The notes beneath the pieces were generated by a model. It saw only the letters and a list, made by a program, of their open reading frames with translations, was not told the DNA's origin and did not search any database. Source: Geodermatophilus sabuli (GTDB lineage Bacteria; Actinomycetota; Actinomycetes; Mycobacteriales; Geodermatophilaceae). Taken from it: 64,000 bases of DNA. The stretch spans positions 310,001-374,000 of the forward strand of contig NZ_OBDO01000001.1 of NCBI RefSeq assembly GCF_900215145.1, in the 5' to 3' direction. Positions within the stretch are counted from its first letter, which is position 1; every line of letters begins with the position of its first letter. Shown piece by piece: positions 8,860-16,097 of this stretch. Position numbers and translations under genes: made by a program.

Positions 8860-10310
8860 TGTCCGGGCCGGGGGTGGGCGGGACGGGCGGGACGACCGCG
8901 CCCGGCGGTCTGGCCGGGCACCTCGACGGCTTCGTGCGCGCCGTCCGGGACGCCGGCATACCGGTCGGGATCACCCAGGCCGTGGACGCCGCCGAGATCC
9001 TCACCGTCGTCGACCTGCTCGACCGGGAGCAGCTGCGGCACGGGCTGGCCGCGGTGCTGCTGCGCCGCGCCGCCCAGCGCCCCGCCTACGACGTGCTGTT
9101 CGACCTGTGGTGGCCGCTGTCGGACCGGCCGGTGGTCGCGCCGGACGACGCCGACGGGGACGTGGACGGAGAACCGGGTGAGCCGGGGGAGTCGACGCTC
9201 GACGTGCCCGACGGCGTCGACCTGGCCGGGCTGCTGCGCGACCGGCTGGCCCAGCTGCTGCTCGACGGCGACCCCGAGGCGCTGCGCCGGTTCGCCCGCG
9301 AGGCCGTCGACCGGCTGGGTCGCGCGACGCCGTCGCCGTCCGGGCAGTCGTTCTTCAGCTACCGGGTGATGCGGGCGCTGTCGCCGGACACGCTGGTCGC
9401 CCAGCTGCTGGCCGGACTGCTCGGCGACGGCGAGCGTGGCGGGCTGGCCGAGCAGGTGGCCCGGCAGACGGTCCGGGAGCGGCTGGCGGCGTTCAAGTCG
9501 GCGGTCGAGGCCGAGGTCCGGCGGCGGGCGGCCGCCGAGCGGGGCCGGGACAAGGTGGCGAAGAGCGCCGTCCGGCCGCTGGCCGACCAGATCGACTTCC
9601 TCCGGGCCAACCAGGCCGACCTCGCCGAGCTGCGCCGGACGGTGGCCCCGCTCGCCCGGCGGCTGGCGGTGCGGCTCTCGGCCCGCCGCCGGATGGGCCG
9701 TGAGGGCCGGCTGGACTTCCGCCGGACCGTGCGCGCCTCCCTGGGCACCGGTGGCGTGCCAGTGGTGACCCACCACCGGCCGCGCCGGGTGCACAAGCCG
9801 GAGCTGGTCGTGCTCTGCGACGTCAGCGGCTCGGTGGCCGGGTTCAGCCACTTCACCCTGATGCTCACCCAGGCGTTGCGCGAGCACTTCTCCGGCGTGC
9901 GCGCCTTCGCGTTCGTCGACTCCACCGACGAGGTGACCCGGTTCTTCCGCCCCGGCGCCGACGTCACCGACGCGGTCGCCCGGATCGGCCGCGAGGCCGA
10001 CGTCGTGGGCTTCGACGGGCACAGCGACTACGGCACCGCCTTCGAGGTGTTCGCCGAGCGGTGGCCGTCCGCGGTCGGACCGAAGACGTCGCTGCTCGTG
10101 CTGGGCGACGGTCGCACCAACCACCGCCAGCCGGGGCTGCCGGTGCTGGCCGACCTGGTGCGCCGGTCGCGGACGGCGCACTGGCTCAACCCCGAGCCGC
10201 ACCGGTTGTGGGGCAGCGGTGACTCCGCCGCGCTGCGGTACGGCGAGGTGGTCGACATGGTCGAGTGCCGCACCGCCGCCCAGCTCGCCGACTTCGTGAC
10301 CACCCTCTGA
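8859..10310 (+). CDS. VWA domain-containing protein (CoxE-like)
   Basis: A 483-residue partner of the MoxR ATPase. The N-terminal half is helical (GHLDGFVRAVRDAGIPVGITQAVDAAEIL) with an acidic insert near residue 100. A von Willebrand A domain follows, with the metal-site motif DVSGS at 321-325 and a later DGRTNH. This layout is that of CoxE/YehP-like proteins. Its ATG overlaps the MoxR stop. The TGA stop (10308-10310) is also one copy of the target duplication of the adjacent IS5-type element, which inserted at the stop codon. Confidence 0.88.
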   Translation: MSGPGVGGTGGTTAPGGLAGHLDGFVRAVRDAGIPVGITQAVDAAEILTVVDLLDREQLRHGLAAVLLRRAAQRPAYDVLFDLWWPLSDRPVVAPDDADGDVDGEPGEPGESTLDVPDGVDLAGLLRDRLAQLLLDGDPEALRRFAREAVDRLGRATPSPSGQSFFSYRVMRALSPDTLVAQLLAGLLGDGERGGLAEQVARQTVRERLAAFKSAVEAEVRRRAAAERGRDKVAKSAVRPLADQIDFLRANQADLAELRRTVAPLARRLAVRLSARRRMGREGRLDFRRTVRASLGTGGVPVVTHHRPRRVHKPELVVLCDVSGSVAGFSHFTLMLTQALREHFSGVRAFAFVDSTDEVTRFFRPGADVTDAVARIGREADVVGFDGHSDYGTAFEVFAERWPSAVGPKTSLLVLGDGRTNHRQPGLPVLADLVRRSRTAHWLNPEPHRLWGSGDSAALRYGEVVDMVECRTAAQLADFVTTL

Positions 10311-10325
10311 CCGGGTGTGTCCCAT
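10311..10325 (+). repeat. left terminal inverted repeat of the IS5-type element
   Basis: CCGGGTGTGTCCCAT begins directly after the VWA stop codon. It matches the reverse complement of 11895-11909 at all 15 positions. Similarity beyond that is weak. Confidence 0.85.
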
Positions 10326-10370
10326 CCGGCTGCGACTGCCGTAGCAGGGTCGGTCGGCACCGTGCACGGC

Positions 10371-11038
10371 ATGTCGTACGCCAGTGACCTGACCGACGAG
10401 CAGTGGGCGCTGCTGGAACCGCTGCTCAACGCTCCGGGGCAAGCAAGAACCCGAGCACGCGCCGGACCTTCGGCGGGTGGTGGACGCGATGCGCTACATC
10501 TCCCACACCGGCTGCCAGTGGAGGTTTCTACCCGAGTCGTTCGGCCCTTGGACCCGTGTGGTCGCGGTTCCGCCGCTGGTCGCGCAACGGCACCTGGGCG
10601 CGGGCACTGACCGTGCTGCACGAGGCGGCACGGGAGGCGGATGGCCGCACCGAGGCGACGCCCTCGATGGTGGTCATCGACACCCACCTCGCCCGCGGAG
10701 CGTCCAACGGCGGGTTCACCTTCCACGACCGCGGTGGCCCCTACGGCCGTACGAAGGGAGCCAAACGGGTCGTGGCCGTGGACGTGACCGGGCTGCCGGT
10801 GGGTGCGCTGGTCGTGCCGGCCTCTACTCACGAGAACCGGACCAGTGAGGTGGTGCTGGAGCACCTGACTCGTCAGGGCGTCACCGAACGTCTCGAGCTG
10901 GTCCTGGTGAACCGTGGCGTCACCGAGGCCGGCGCCCGCACGCTCGGCCGACGCCAGGGCCTTGAGGTGCGGCGGGTCGGGTGGACGACGAGCAGCCGGT
11001 GTTCCGACCCATCCGCCAGTCCCCGAGCATCGTGTAGT
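10371..11038 (+). pseudogene. IS5-family transposase remnant
   Basis: The N-terminus MSYASDLTDEQWALLEPLL is a standard IS5-family opening. The reading frame then shifts near 10440 (continuing as PEHAPDLRRVVDAMRYIS...CQWRFLP), again near 10555 (VWSRFRRWSRNGTWARAL) and once more near 10985 (DDEQPVFRPIR). The catalytic core region (SMVVIDTHLAR ... KGAKRVVAVDVTGLPVGALVVPAS) is still legible. The C-terminal part is missing. At least three frameshifts and a truncation make it non-functional; mobility would need a transposase supplied in trans. Confidence 0.85.
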
Positions 11039-11091
11039 GATCTCTGCAGCGCGTCGGCCGGGGTGACCCCGGTGCGCGAGATCCGGCGCTG

Positions 11092-11661
11092 TCAGACAGT
11101 CTGGTCGGACTGCTTGCGGACGCGGAAGCGGAGGATGGTGGCGTCGCCCGACCGCGTGCTGCTGATTGGTTCCAAACCTGTCCTCACAAGACCCGGGGAC
11201 GAGAAGCGGATGCCGTCGCCGAGCAGAACCGGCAGTACATACACCAGGATCTCGTCGACGAGCCCCCGCTGGAGGCACTGGCCGGCCACGTCGGCGCCGA
11301 GGATCTCGAGGTTCTTGCCGCCGGCAGCGTCCAGTGCCGTCGCGACCGCTTCGCCGATGTCGCCGGTGAGGATCGTGACGTTCGGGTTCGGCGGTTCCAG
11401 CGGCCGATGGGTGAGGAGGAACATGGGTCCGGAGAAGGGGTAGTCGACGCTGCCCGGCTTCTCGGTCTCCATCCGGTCGCCTACCTCCCACGTCCGCCGG
11501 CCGACGAGCATGGCGCCGGTGGCCGCTGCGATCTCCGCGAAGTCGTCCGGTGCCACGAAGTCGGCGAGAGCGCGATCATCCCCCCAGTCCATGGAATGGC
11601 CGGGCCCGGCGATGAAGCCGTCCAGCGACATGCACCGGTTCACGACGACCTTGCCGCTCAT
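11092..11661 (-). CDS. dihydrofolate reductase family (RibD C-terminal-like) protein
   Basis: A 189-residue intact protein of the DHFR/RibD-C superfamily: KVVVNRCMSLDGFIAG at the N-terminus, MLVGRRTWEVGD in the middle, and the nucleotide-site stretch ILGADVAGQCLQRGLVDEILVYVLPVLLGDG. Such stand-alone proteins often lie next to transposons and regulators and have no settled substrate. ATG at 11661 has only a weak GTGAG upstream. The gene sits inside the terminal repeats of the IS5-type element, opposite in direction to the transposase, so it looks like cargo. Its base composition is visibly less GC-rich than that of its neighbours. Confidence 0.85.
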   Translation of the reverse strand: MSGKVVVNRCMSLDGFIAGPGHSMDWGDDRALADFVAPDDFAEIAAATGAMLVGRRTWEVGDRMETEKPGSVDYPFSGPMFLLTHRPLEPPNPNVTILTGDIGEAVATALDAAGGKNLEILGADVAGQCLQRGLVDEILVYVLPVLLGDGIRFSSPGLVRTGLEPISSTRSGDATILRFRVRKQSDQTV

Positions 11662-12044
11662 CTCACGACCGCCATCCCTGGGTCATCACCGCACGTCAGA
11701 CCTCTCCCGAGCGGACGCCTGCGAGACCCTAGCGCGCGGTGTCACGGTTCAGATCTCCCGTCGATCGGGCCAGTCGGGGACTGCCGCTCCAGCACGTCCA
11801 CGCGTGACAACCCGGCCGAGCAGCAGCGACAGGTACGACATCCGCATCTCGGCATGACAGCGCACCCGGCTCCCAGGGCCGGCGGCGCTAGGACATGGGA
11901 CACACCCGGTGAGACTGGGACTGAGGCGCCGCGCGACCGGTGGACGGGCTCCCCGGGGCAGTGGGTGCTGCGTCGGGCCCGCCGGCCCGGGCGGCGGACC
12001 GGTCCTCGCGGGCCGGTGTCGGAGCGCCCGGATAGGCTCGATCG
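11662..12044. other. 383-bp gap: right end of the IS5-type element and the nadD promoter
   Basis: No gene is supported here. The first ~250 bp belong to the element interior and show no recognisable transposase C-terminus in any frame. The right terminal repeat is at 11895-11909, followed by TGA. Beyond it comes host DNA leading to the nadD -10 box TAGGCT (12033-12038). Confidence 0.6.
11895..11909 (-). repeat. right terminal inverted repeat of the IS5-type element
   Basis: ATGGGACACACCCGG, the exact reverse complement of the left end at 10311-10325. It is followed by TGA (11910-11912), which repeats the TGA before the left end. Confidence 0.85.
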
Positions 12045-12794
12045 GTGGCAGGTCGGCGAGTCGGGGTGATGGGTGGGACGTTCGACCCCATCCACCACGG
12101 GCACCTCGTGGCGGCCAGCGAGGTGGCGGTCTTGTTCGGACTCGACGAGGTCGTGTTCGTGCCGACCGGTCAGCCGTGGCAGAAGGGCGACCGCGAGGTC
12201 AGCCCGGCCGAGGACAGGTACCTGATGACCGTCGTCGCCACCGCTTCCAACCCCCGCTTCTCGGTGAGCCGGGTCGACATCGACCGTGGTGGCCCCACGT
12301 ACACGATCGACACGCTCATCGACCTCCAGCACCAGCGCCCGGGCGACGAGTTGTTCTTCATCACCGGGGCCGACGCGCTCTCCCAGATCCTCAGCTGGCG
12401 CGACAGCGACCGCTGTTTCGAGCTGGCCCACTTCATCGGTGTGACCCGCCCGGGCTTCGACCTCGGGGCGGCGCACCTGCCCGAGGGCTCGGTGAGCCTC
12501 GTCGAGGTGCCGGCGCTGGCCATCAGCTCCAGCGACTGTCGTGAGCGGGTGGGCCGGGGCATGCCGGTCTGGTACCTGGTCCCGGACGGCGTCGTTCAGT
12601 ACATCGAGAAGCGCGGCCTCTACCGCGTGTCCGGCGCCGCCCGCCCCGCGCCGCGGGCGGTGGCCGGGCACGGGGGTGGCTCTGCGCCGCCGTCGGAAGA
12701 CCGCCCCACCTACGACCGGCCGCCGGCCACGGGTGATCCCGGTGGACCCTCGACCGAGCCACCGTCCCCCCATCTCCAGGAGGTACCCCGATGA
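12045..12794 (+). CDS. nadD: nicotinate-nucleotide adenylyltransferase
   Basis: Joins ATP and nicotinate mononucleotide to give deamido-NAD in NAD synthesis. The nucleotidyltransferase signature [10 protein letters not shown] is at residues 11-20, and the second site appears as [16 protein letters not shown] at 12045 lies 6 nt after TAGGCT, so it is probably leaderless. The enzyme core ends near residue 195. A further ~50 residues rich in Pro, Ala and Gly form a low-complexity tail not needed for catalysis. The stop overlaps the rsfS start (ATGA). Confidence 0.95.
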   Translation: MAGRRVGVMGGTFDPIHHGHLVAASEVAVLFGLDEVVFVPTGQPWQKGDREVSPAEDRYLMTVVATASNPRFSVSRVDIDRGGPTYTIDTLIDLQHQRPGDELFFITGADALSQILSWRDSDRCFELAHFIGVTRPGFDLGAAHLPEGSVSLVEVPALAISSSDCRERVGRGMPVWYLVPDGVVQYIEKRGLYRVSGAARPAPRAVAGHGGGSAPPSEDRPTYDRPPATGDPGGPSTEPPSPHLQEVPR

Positions 12795-13327
12795 CCGCCT
12801 CGACCGAGGCGCGGGAGACCGCACTGCTGGCCGCCCAGGCCGCCGCCGACAAGCTCGCCACCAACGTCTCCATCGTGGACGTCAGCGAGCGGTTGGCCAT
12901 CACCGACGCCTTCGTGCTGGCCTCGGCGCCCAACGAGCGCCAGGTGCAGGCGATCGTCGACGAGGTCGAGGAGCGGCTGCGCCAGCACGGCGTGAAGCCG
13001 GTGCGGCGCGAGGGGGTCGCGGAGTCCCGCTGGGTGCTGCTGGACTTCATCGACGTCGTCGTCCACGTGCAGCACGCCGAGGAGCGCGCGTACTACGCCC
13101 TCGAGCGGCTGTGGAAGGACTGTCCGACGATCCCCTTCGTCGACCGTTCGGTGGCAGCGGCCGACGTCCCGCCGGCCGGGGTCGCCGCGGCCGGGGACGA
13201 CGCCCCCGGCACGACCCGGGAGACGCTGTCGGCCGACGACGTCGACCCGATGAGCGCCGACCCGACCCCGCTGGCCCCCGAGCCCGCCGGCGACGGCGTC
13301 CCGGGTCCGGAGGCGGCCGGCCGGTGA
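12791..13327 (+). CDS. rsfS: ribosome silencing factor
   Basis: RsfS (Iojap/DUF143) binds ribosomal protein L14 and blocks subunit joining in starvation. The core (about residues 5-115) reads [51 protein letters not shown] and ends in the conserved [28 protein letters not shown]. The family is usually ~110-130 residues; here an extra ~60-residue Ala/Pro/Asp tail follows. ATGA coupling to nadD and GTGA coupling to the phosphatase gene place it in a nadD-rsfS-phosphatase operon. Confidence 0.94.
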   Translation: MTASTEARETALLAAQAAADKLATNVSIVDVSERLAITDAFVLASAPNERQVQAIVDEVEERLRQHGVKPVRREGVAESRWVLLDFIDVVVHVQHAEERAYYALERLWKDCPTIPFVDRSVAAADVPPAGVAAAGDDAPGTTRETLSADDVDPMSADPTPLAPEPAGDGVPGPEAAGR

Positions 13328-14061
13328 GTGGACCCGTCCCGTCGTTGCCGGTGCCCCGCCTGCTGATCTGGCGACACGGACGGACCGAGTGGAACGCCGT
13401 CGGGCGTTTCCAGGGCCAGCTCGACCCGCCGCTCGACGAGGAGGGCCGCCGGCAGGCCGCCCGGAACGCACCGCAGCTGGTGATGACCGGAGCGCTGCCG
13501 CAGGGCACCGTCGTGGTGTCCAGCGACCTCAGCCGGGCCGCGGAGACGGCGGCCACGCTGACCGGCCTCCTGGGGGTGCAGCTGCGGCTGGACGCGCGGC
13601 TCCGGGAGGTGGGCATGGGCTCCTGGGAGGGGCTCACCCGCGACGAGGTCGCCGAGCGCCATCCCGAGCAGTACGCGGACTGGCTGGCCGGCCGCCCGAT
13701 CCGCGGCCGGGGTGGGGAGGACCCCGCGACCGTTCCGCAGCGTGCGCTGGCCGCCCTGCAGGACCTGCCCGAGGCGCCGGCCGCCGTGGTGGTGACCCAC
13801 GGCGGTACCGGAGGACGGTTGATCGAGGCGCTGCTGGGGCTGGGCGTCGAGCACCGCCGGGTGTTCGGCCCGCTGGGCAACTGCGCCTGGAGCGAGCTGG
13901 CGGTGCAGGGGGAGCGGTGGCGGCTGCTGCGGCACAACAGCTCCGCGCCCCATCCGCCGGCCGAGGCCGCGGGCCCGGCCCGGGCCGCTGCCCCCCTGGA
14001 GGCCGGGGCCACGCCCGAGGAGGCGCCGGCACCGGTGCAGGACGCCGACGCCGTCGCCTGA
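13324..14061 (+). CDS. histidine phosphatase family protein (phosphoglycerate mutase-like, GpgP-like)
   Basis: A 245-residue branch-1 histidine phosphatase. The catalytic motif is LIWRHGRTEWN with His18; a second active-site segment is VVVTHGGTGG, and REVGMGSWEGL carries the general-acid Glu. In mycobacteria the gene after rsfS encodes glucosyl-3-phosphoglycerate phosphatase, which would fit here, but substrate cannot be read from sequence. The last ~40 residues are an Ala/Pro/Glu tail. GTG overlaps the rsfS stop. Confidence 0.85.
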   Translation: MSGPVPSLPVPRLLIWRHGRTEWNAVGRFQGQLDPPLDEEGRRQAARNAPQLVMTGALPQGTVVVSSDLSRAAETAATLTGLLGVQLRLDARLREVGMGSWEGLTRDEVAERHPEQYADWLAGRPIRGRGGEDPATVPQRALAALQDLPEAPAAVVVTHGGTGGRLIEALLGLGVEHRRVFGPLGNCAWSELAVQGERWRLLRHNSSAPHPPAEAAGPARAAAPLEAGATPEEAPAPVQDADAVA

Positions 14062-14130
14062 GTCCCCCGACCGGAGGGCCGCGGGGCGGACGGTGTCCGG
14101 TGGTCCGCCGCTGGCGGTTAGCCTCGCCGG

Positions 14131-15033
14131 ATGCCTGTCGCCGTGGTCACCGACTCCACGGCCTACCTGCCTGCCGAGCTCGTGGCGCAGTACTCGGTCG
14201 AGGTGGTCCCGCTCTACGTCGTGATGGCCGGACACTCCGGGCGCGAGGGTGAGGAGATCGGCCCCGCCGACGTCGCCCGCGCCCTGGCGACCCGGGGTCA
14301 GCGGGTCTCCACCTCCCGGCCCACGCCCGGGGACTTCGTCACCGCCTACCGGCGGCGGTTGGCCGCCGGCGCCGATCGGATCGTCTCGGTGCACCTGTCC
14401 GCCGAGCTGTCGGGCACCGTGGACGCCGCCCGGCTGGCCGCTGCGCAGGTCGGCGAGCACGTCGTCACGGTCGTCGACTCCCGCTCCGCGGCGATGGGTA
14501 CCGGGTTCGCCGTGCTCGCTGCCGCCCGCGCAGCGGCTGCCGGCGCGGACGCCGCGTCCGTCGCTGCAGCGGCGCGCGACACCGCCGCGGCGACCCGGAC
14601 CCTGTTCGTCGTGGACACCCTCGAGCACCTGCGGCGCGGAGGCCGGATCGGCTCGGCGGCCTCGCTGATCGGCACCGCGCTGGCGGTCAAGCCGGTGCTG
14701 CACGTCTCCGAGGGGCGCGTCGTCCCCCTCGAGAAGGTGCGCACGTCGGCGCGCGCGCTGGCCCGGCTGGTGCAGCGGGGTGTCGAGGCAGCCGACGGCC
14801 GGGCGGTGTCGGTGGCCGTCCACCACCTGGCGGCCCCGGAGCGGGCGGAGCGGCTCGCCGCCGAGCTCCGCGAGCGGCTGCCGCTCCTCCGGGAGCTGCA
14901 CGTCAGCGAGCTGGGCGCGGCGATCGGTGCCCACGTCGGGCCGGGAGCGGTGGGGCTGGTCGTGGCGCCGGCGTCGTCGCAGCCGTGGGACCGTCCGGAG
15001 ACCGGCGAGGAGGAGGACGGACAGCCGGACTGA
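14131..15033 (+). CDS. DegV family protein (fatty-acid binding)
   Basis: A 300-residue protein of the DegV/FakB fold. It has VAVVTDSTAYLPAEL at the N-terminus, a STSRPTPGDF loop, IVSVHLSAELSGT and LEHLRRGGRIG, the conserved lipid-site segments. Family members bind fatty acids, in some bacteria as FakB partners of a fatty-acid kinase. ATG 14131 lies 6 nt after TAGCCT (14119-14124), so it is likely leaderless. It is followed by comEA but probably separately transcribed. Confidence 0.9.
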   Translation: MPVAVVTDSTAYLPAELVAQYSVEVVPLYVVMAGHSGREGEEIGPADVARALATRGQRVSTSRPTPGDFVTAYRRRLAAGADRIVSVHLSAELSGTVDAARLAAAQVGEHVVTVVDSRSAAMGTGFAVLAAARAAAAGADAASVAAAARDTAAATRTLFVVDTLEHLRRGGRIGSAASLIGTALAVKPVLHVSEGRVVPLEKVRTSARALARLVQRGVEAADGRAVSVAVHHLAAPERAERLAAELRERLPLLRELHVSELGAAIGAHVGPGAVGLVVAPASSQPWDRPETGEEEDGQPD

Positions 15034-15173
15034 GCAACGGCGCTGCGCGGACACCGGCGCAGCGTCGCGCACCACCGCGCTCGCCCTCCCTCCGTCGTCC
15101 ACAGCCACGGCCCCCGTCCACAGCCGCGCAGCAACCGCCGTGCGCGGGCCGGGCGCTGCCTAGCGTCCGGCCG

Positions 15174-16097
15174 GTGCGCCTCTCCTCCCGTCGCAGCGAC
15201 GACGCCGACCTGATCCGCGCACGGCTGCGTGCGTTGCTCGACGAGCGGGGCGGGCCGACCGGCTGGGTGCCCGCGGACGAACCGGTCGACGAGGAGGAGG
15301 CCTGGGCCGACGAGGCCGGTACGCCCTCCGCGCCGGACGAGTACGAGGAACGGGGGAGGGCCGCCGAGCTCCCCGACGGCATCGGACGGCACCGCGCACC
15401 GGGCAGCGCGGTGCGCCTGGACCCGGGCCGGCGCGGCGCGTGGGCACTCTGGGTGGCCGGACTGCTCGCCGCGGTGCTCGTCGCGGTGCTCACCTGGGTC
15501 GACCGTCCCCGGGTGCAGCCGGCTCCCGGCACGTCGGCGTCGGCCGGCACCTCAGCGGAGGCACCGGCGACCGACGCCCCACCGCCCGACGCTCCGTCCG
15601 CCGGTGCCTCGCCCTCCGACGCCTCGTCCGCCGGTGCGCCGGCCAGCCCGTCGGTCGGGGTCGCGGCGGACAGCTCCGCCACCGTGGTCGTCGCCGTGGT
15701 CGGCCTGGTGGCGAGGCCGGGCCTGGTCGTCGTCCCGGCTGGCGCCCGGGTCGCCGATGCCGTGGCGGCCGCCGGCGGCCTGCTGCCGGAGGCCGACATC
15801 GCTTCGGTCAACCTGGCGGCGGTCGTGTCCGACGGCGAGCAGGTCGCGGTGGGGGTGCCGGGTGCGGCCGGGAGCGGGGCCGCCGCGCCCGGTCCGGCGG
15901 CCCCCGGCCGGGTCGACCTGAACACCGCGACCGCGGCCGACCTCGACGCGCTGCCCGGCATCGGCCCGGTCCTCGCCCAGCGGATCGTCGAGCATCGGGA
16001 GCAGCAGGGGCGGTTCACCAGTGTCGAGCAACTGGACGACGTGCCGGGCATCGGGCCGGCCACCTACGCGGAGCTGGCCGAGCTGGTGACCGTGTGA
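15174..16097 (+). CDS. comEA: ComEA-like DNA-binding protein
   Basis: Competence-type DNA receptor, 307 residues. An N-terminal cytoplasmic segment is followed by one membrane helix (89-108), a Pro/Ala/Ser linker (~118-165), an SLBB-like domain (VAVVGLVARPGLVVVPAGARVADAVAAAGG) and a C-terminal helix-hairpin-helix pair (VDLNTATAADLDALPGIGPVLAQRIVEHRE ... VPGIGPATYAEL). This is the standard ComEA plan. GTG at 15174 lies 7 nt after TAGCGT. The stop overlaps the comEC start (GTGTGA). Confidence 0.92.
   Translation: MRLSSRRSDDADLIRARLRALLDERGGPTGWVPADEPVDEEEAWADEAGTPSAPDEYEERGRAAELPDGIGRHRAPGSAVRLDPGRRGAWALWVAGLLAAVLVAVLTWVDRPRVQPAPGTSASAGTSAEAPATDAPPPDAPSAGASPSDASSAGAPASPSVGVAADSSATVVVAVVGLVARPGLVVVPAGARVADAVAAAGGLLPEADIASVNLAAVVSDGEQVAVGVPGAAGSGAAAPGPAAPGRVDLNTATAADLDALPGIGPVLAQRIVEHREQQGRFTSVEQLDDVPGIGPATYAELAELVTV

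Larger units (their letters stand above)
10311..11909. mobile_element. decayed IS5-type element with 15-bp terminal repeats and a passenger gene
   Basis: The ends are perfect inverted repeats: CCGGGTGTGTCCCAT at 10311-10325 and its reverse complement at 11895-11909. TGA flanks both sides (10308-10310, 11910-11912), a 3-bp TNA duplication as made by some IS5 groups. Inside are a broken IS5-type transposase (10371 to ~11038, plus strand) and an intact RibD/DHFR-like gene on the other strand. At 1,599 bp it is far longer than a plain IS5-type element of roughly 0.9 kb, so it either picked up cargo or fused with another sequence before decaying. Confidence 0.82.

Noticed and set aside
15440-16093. 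In-frame extension upstream of comEC
   Set aside because: It is the shadow of comEA in another frame; the comEC start is well defined by overlap with the comEA stop.
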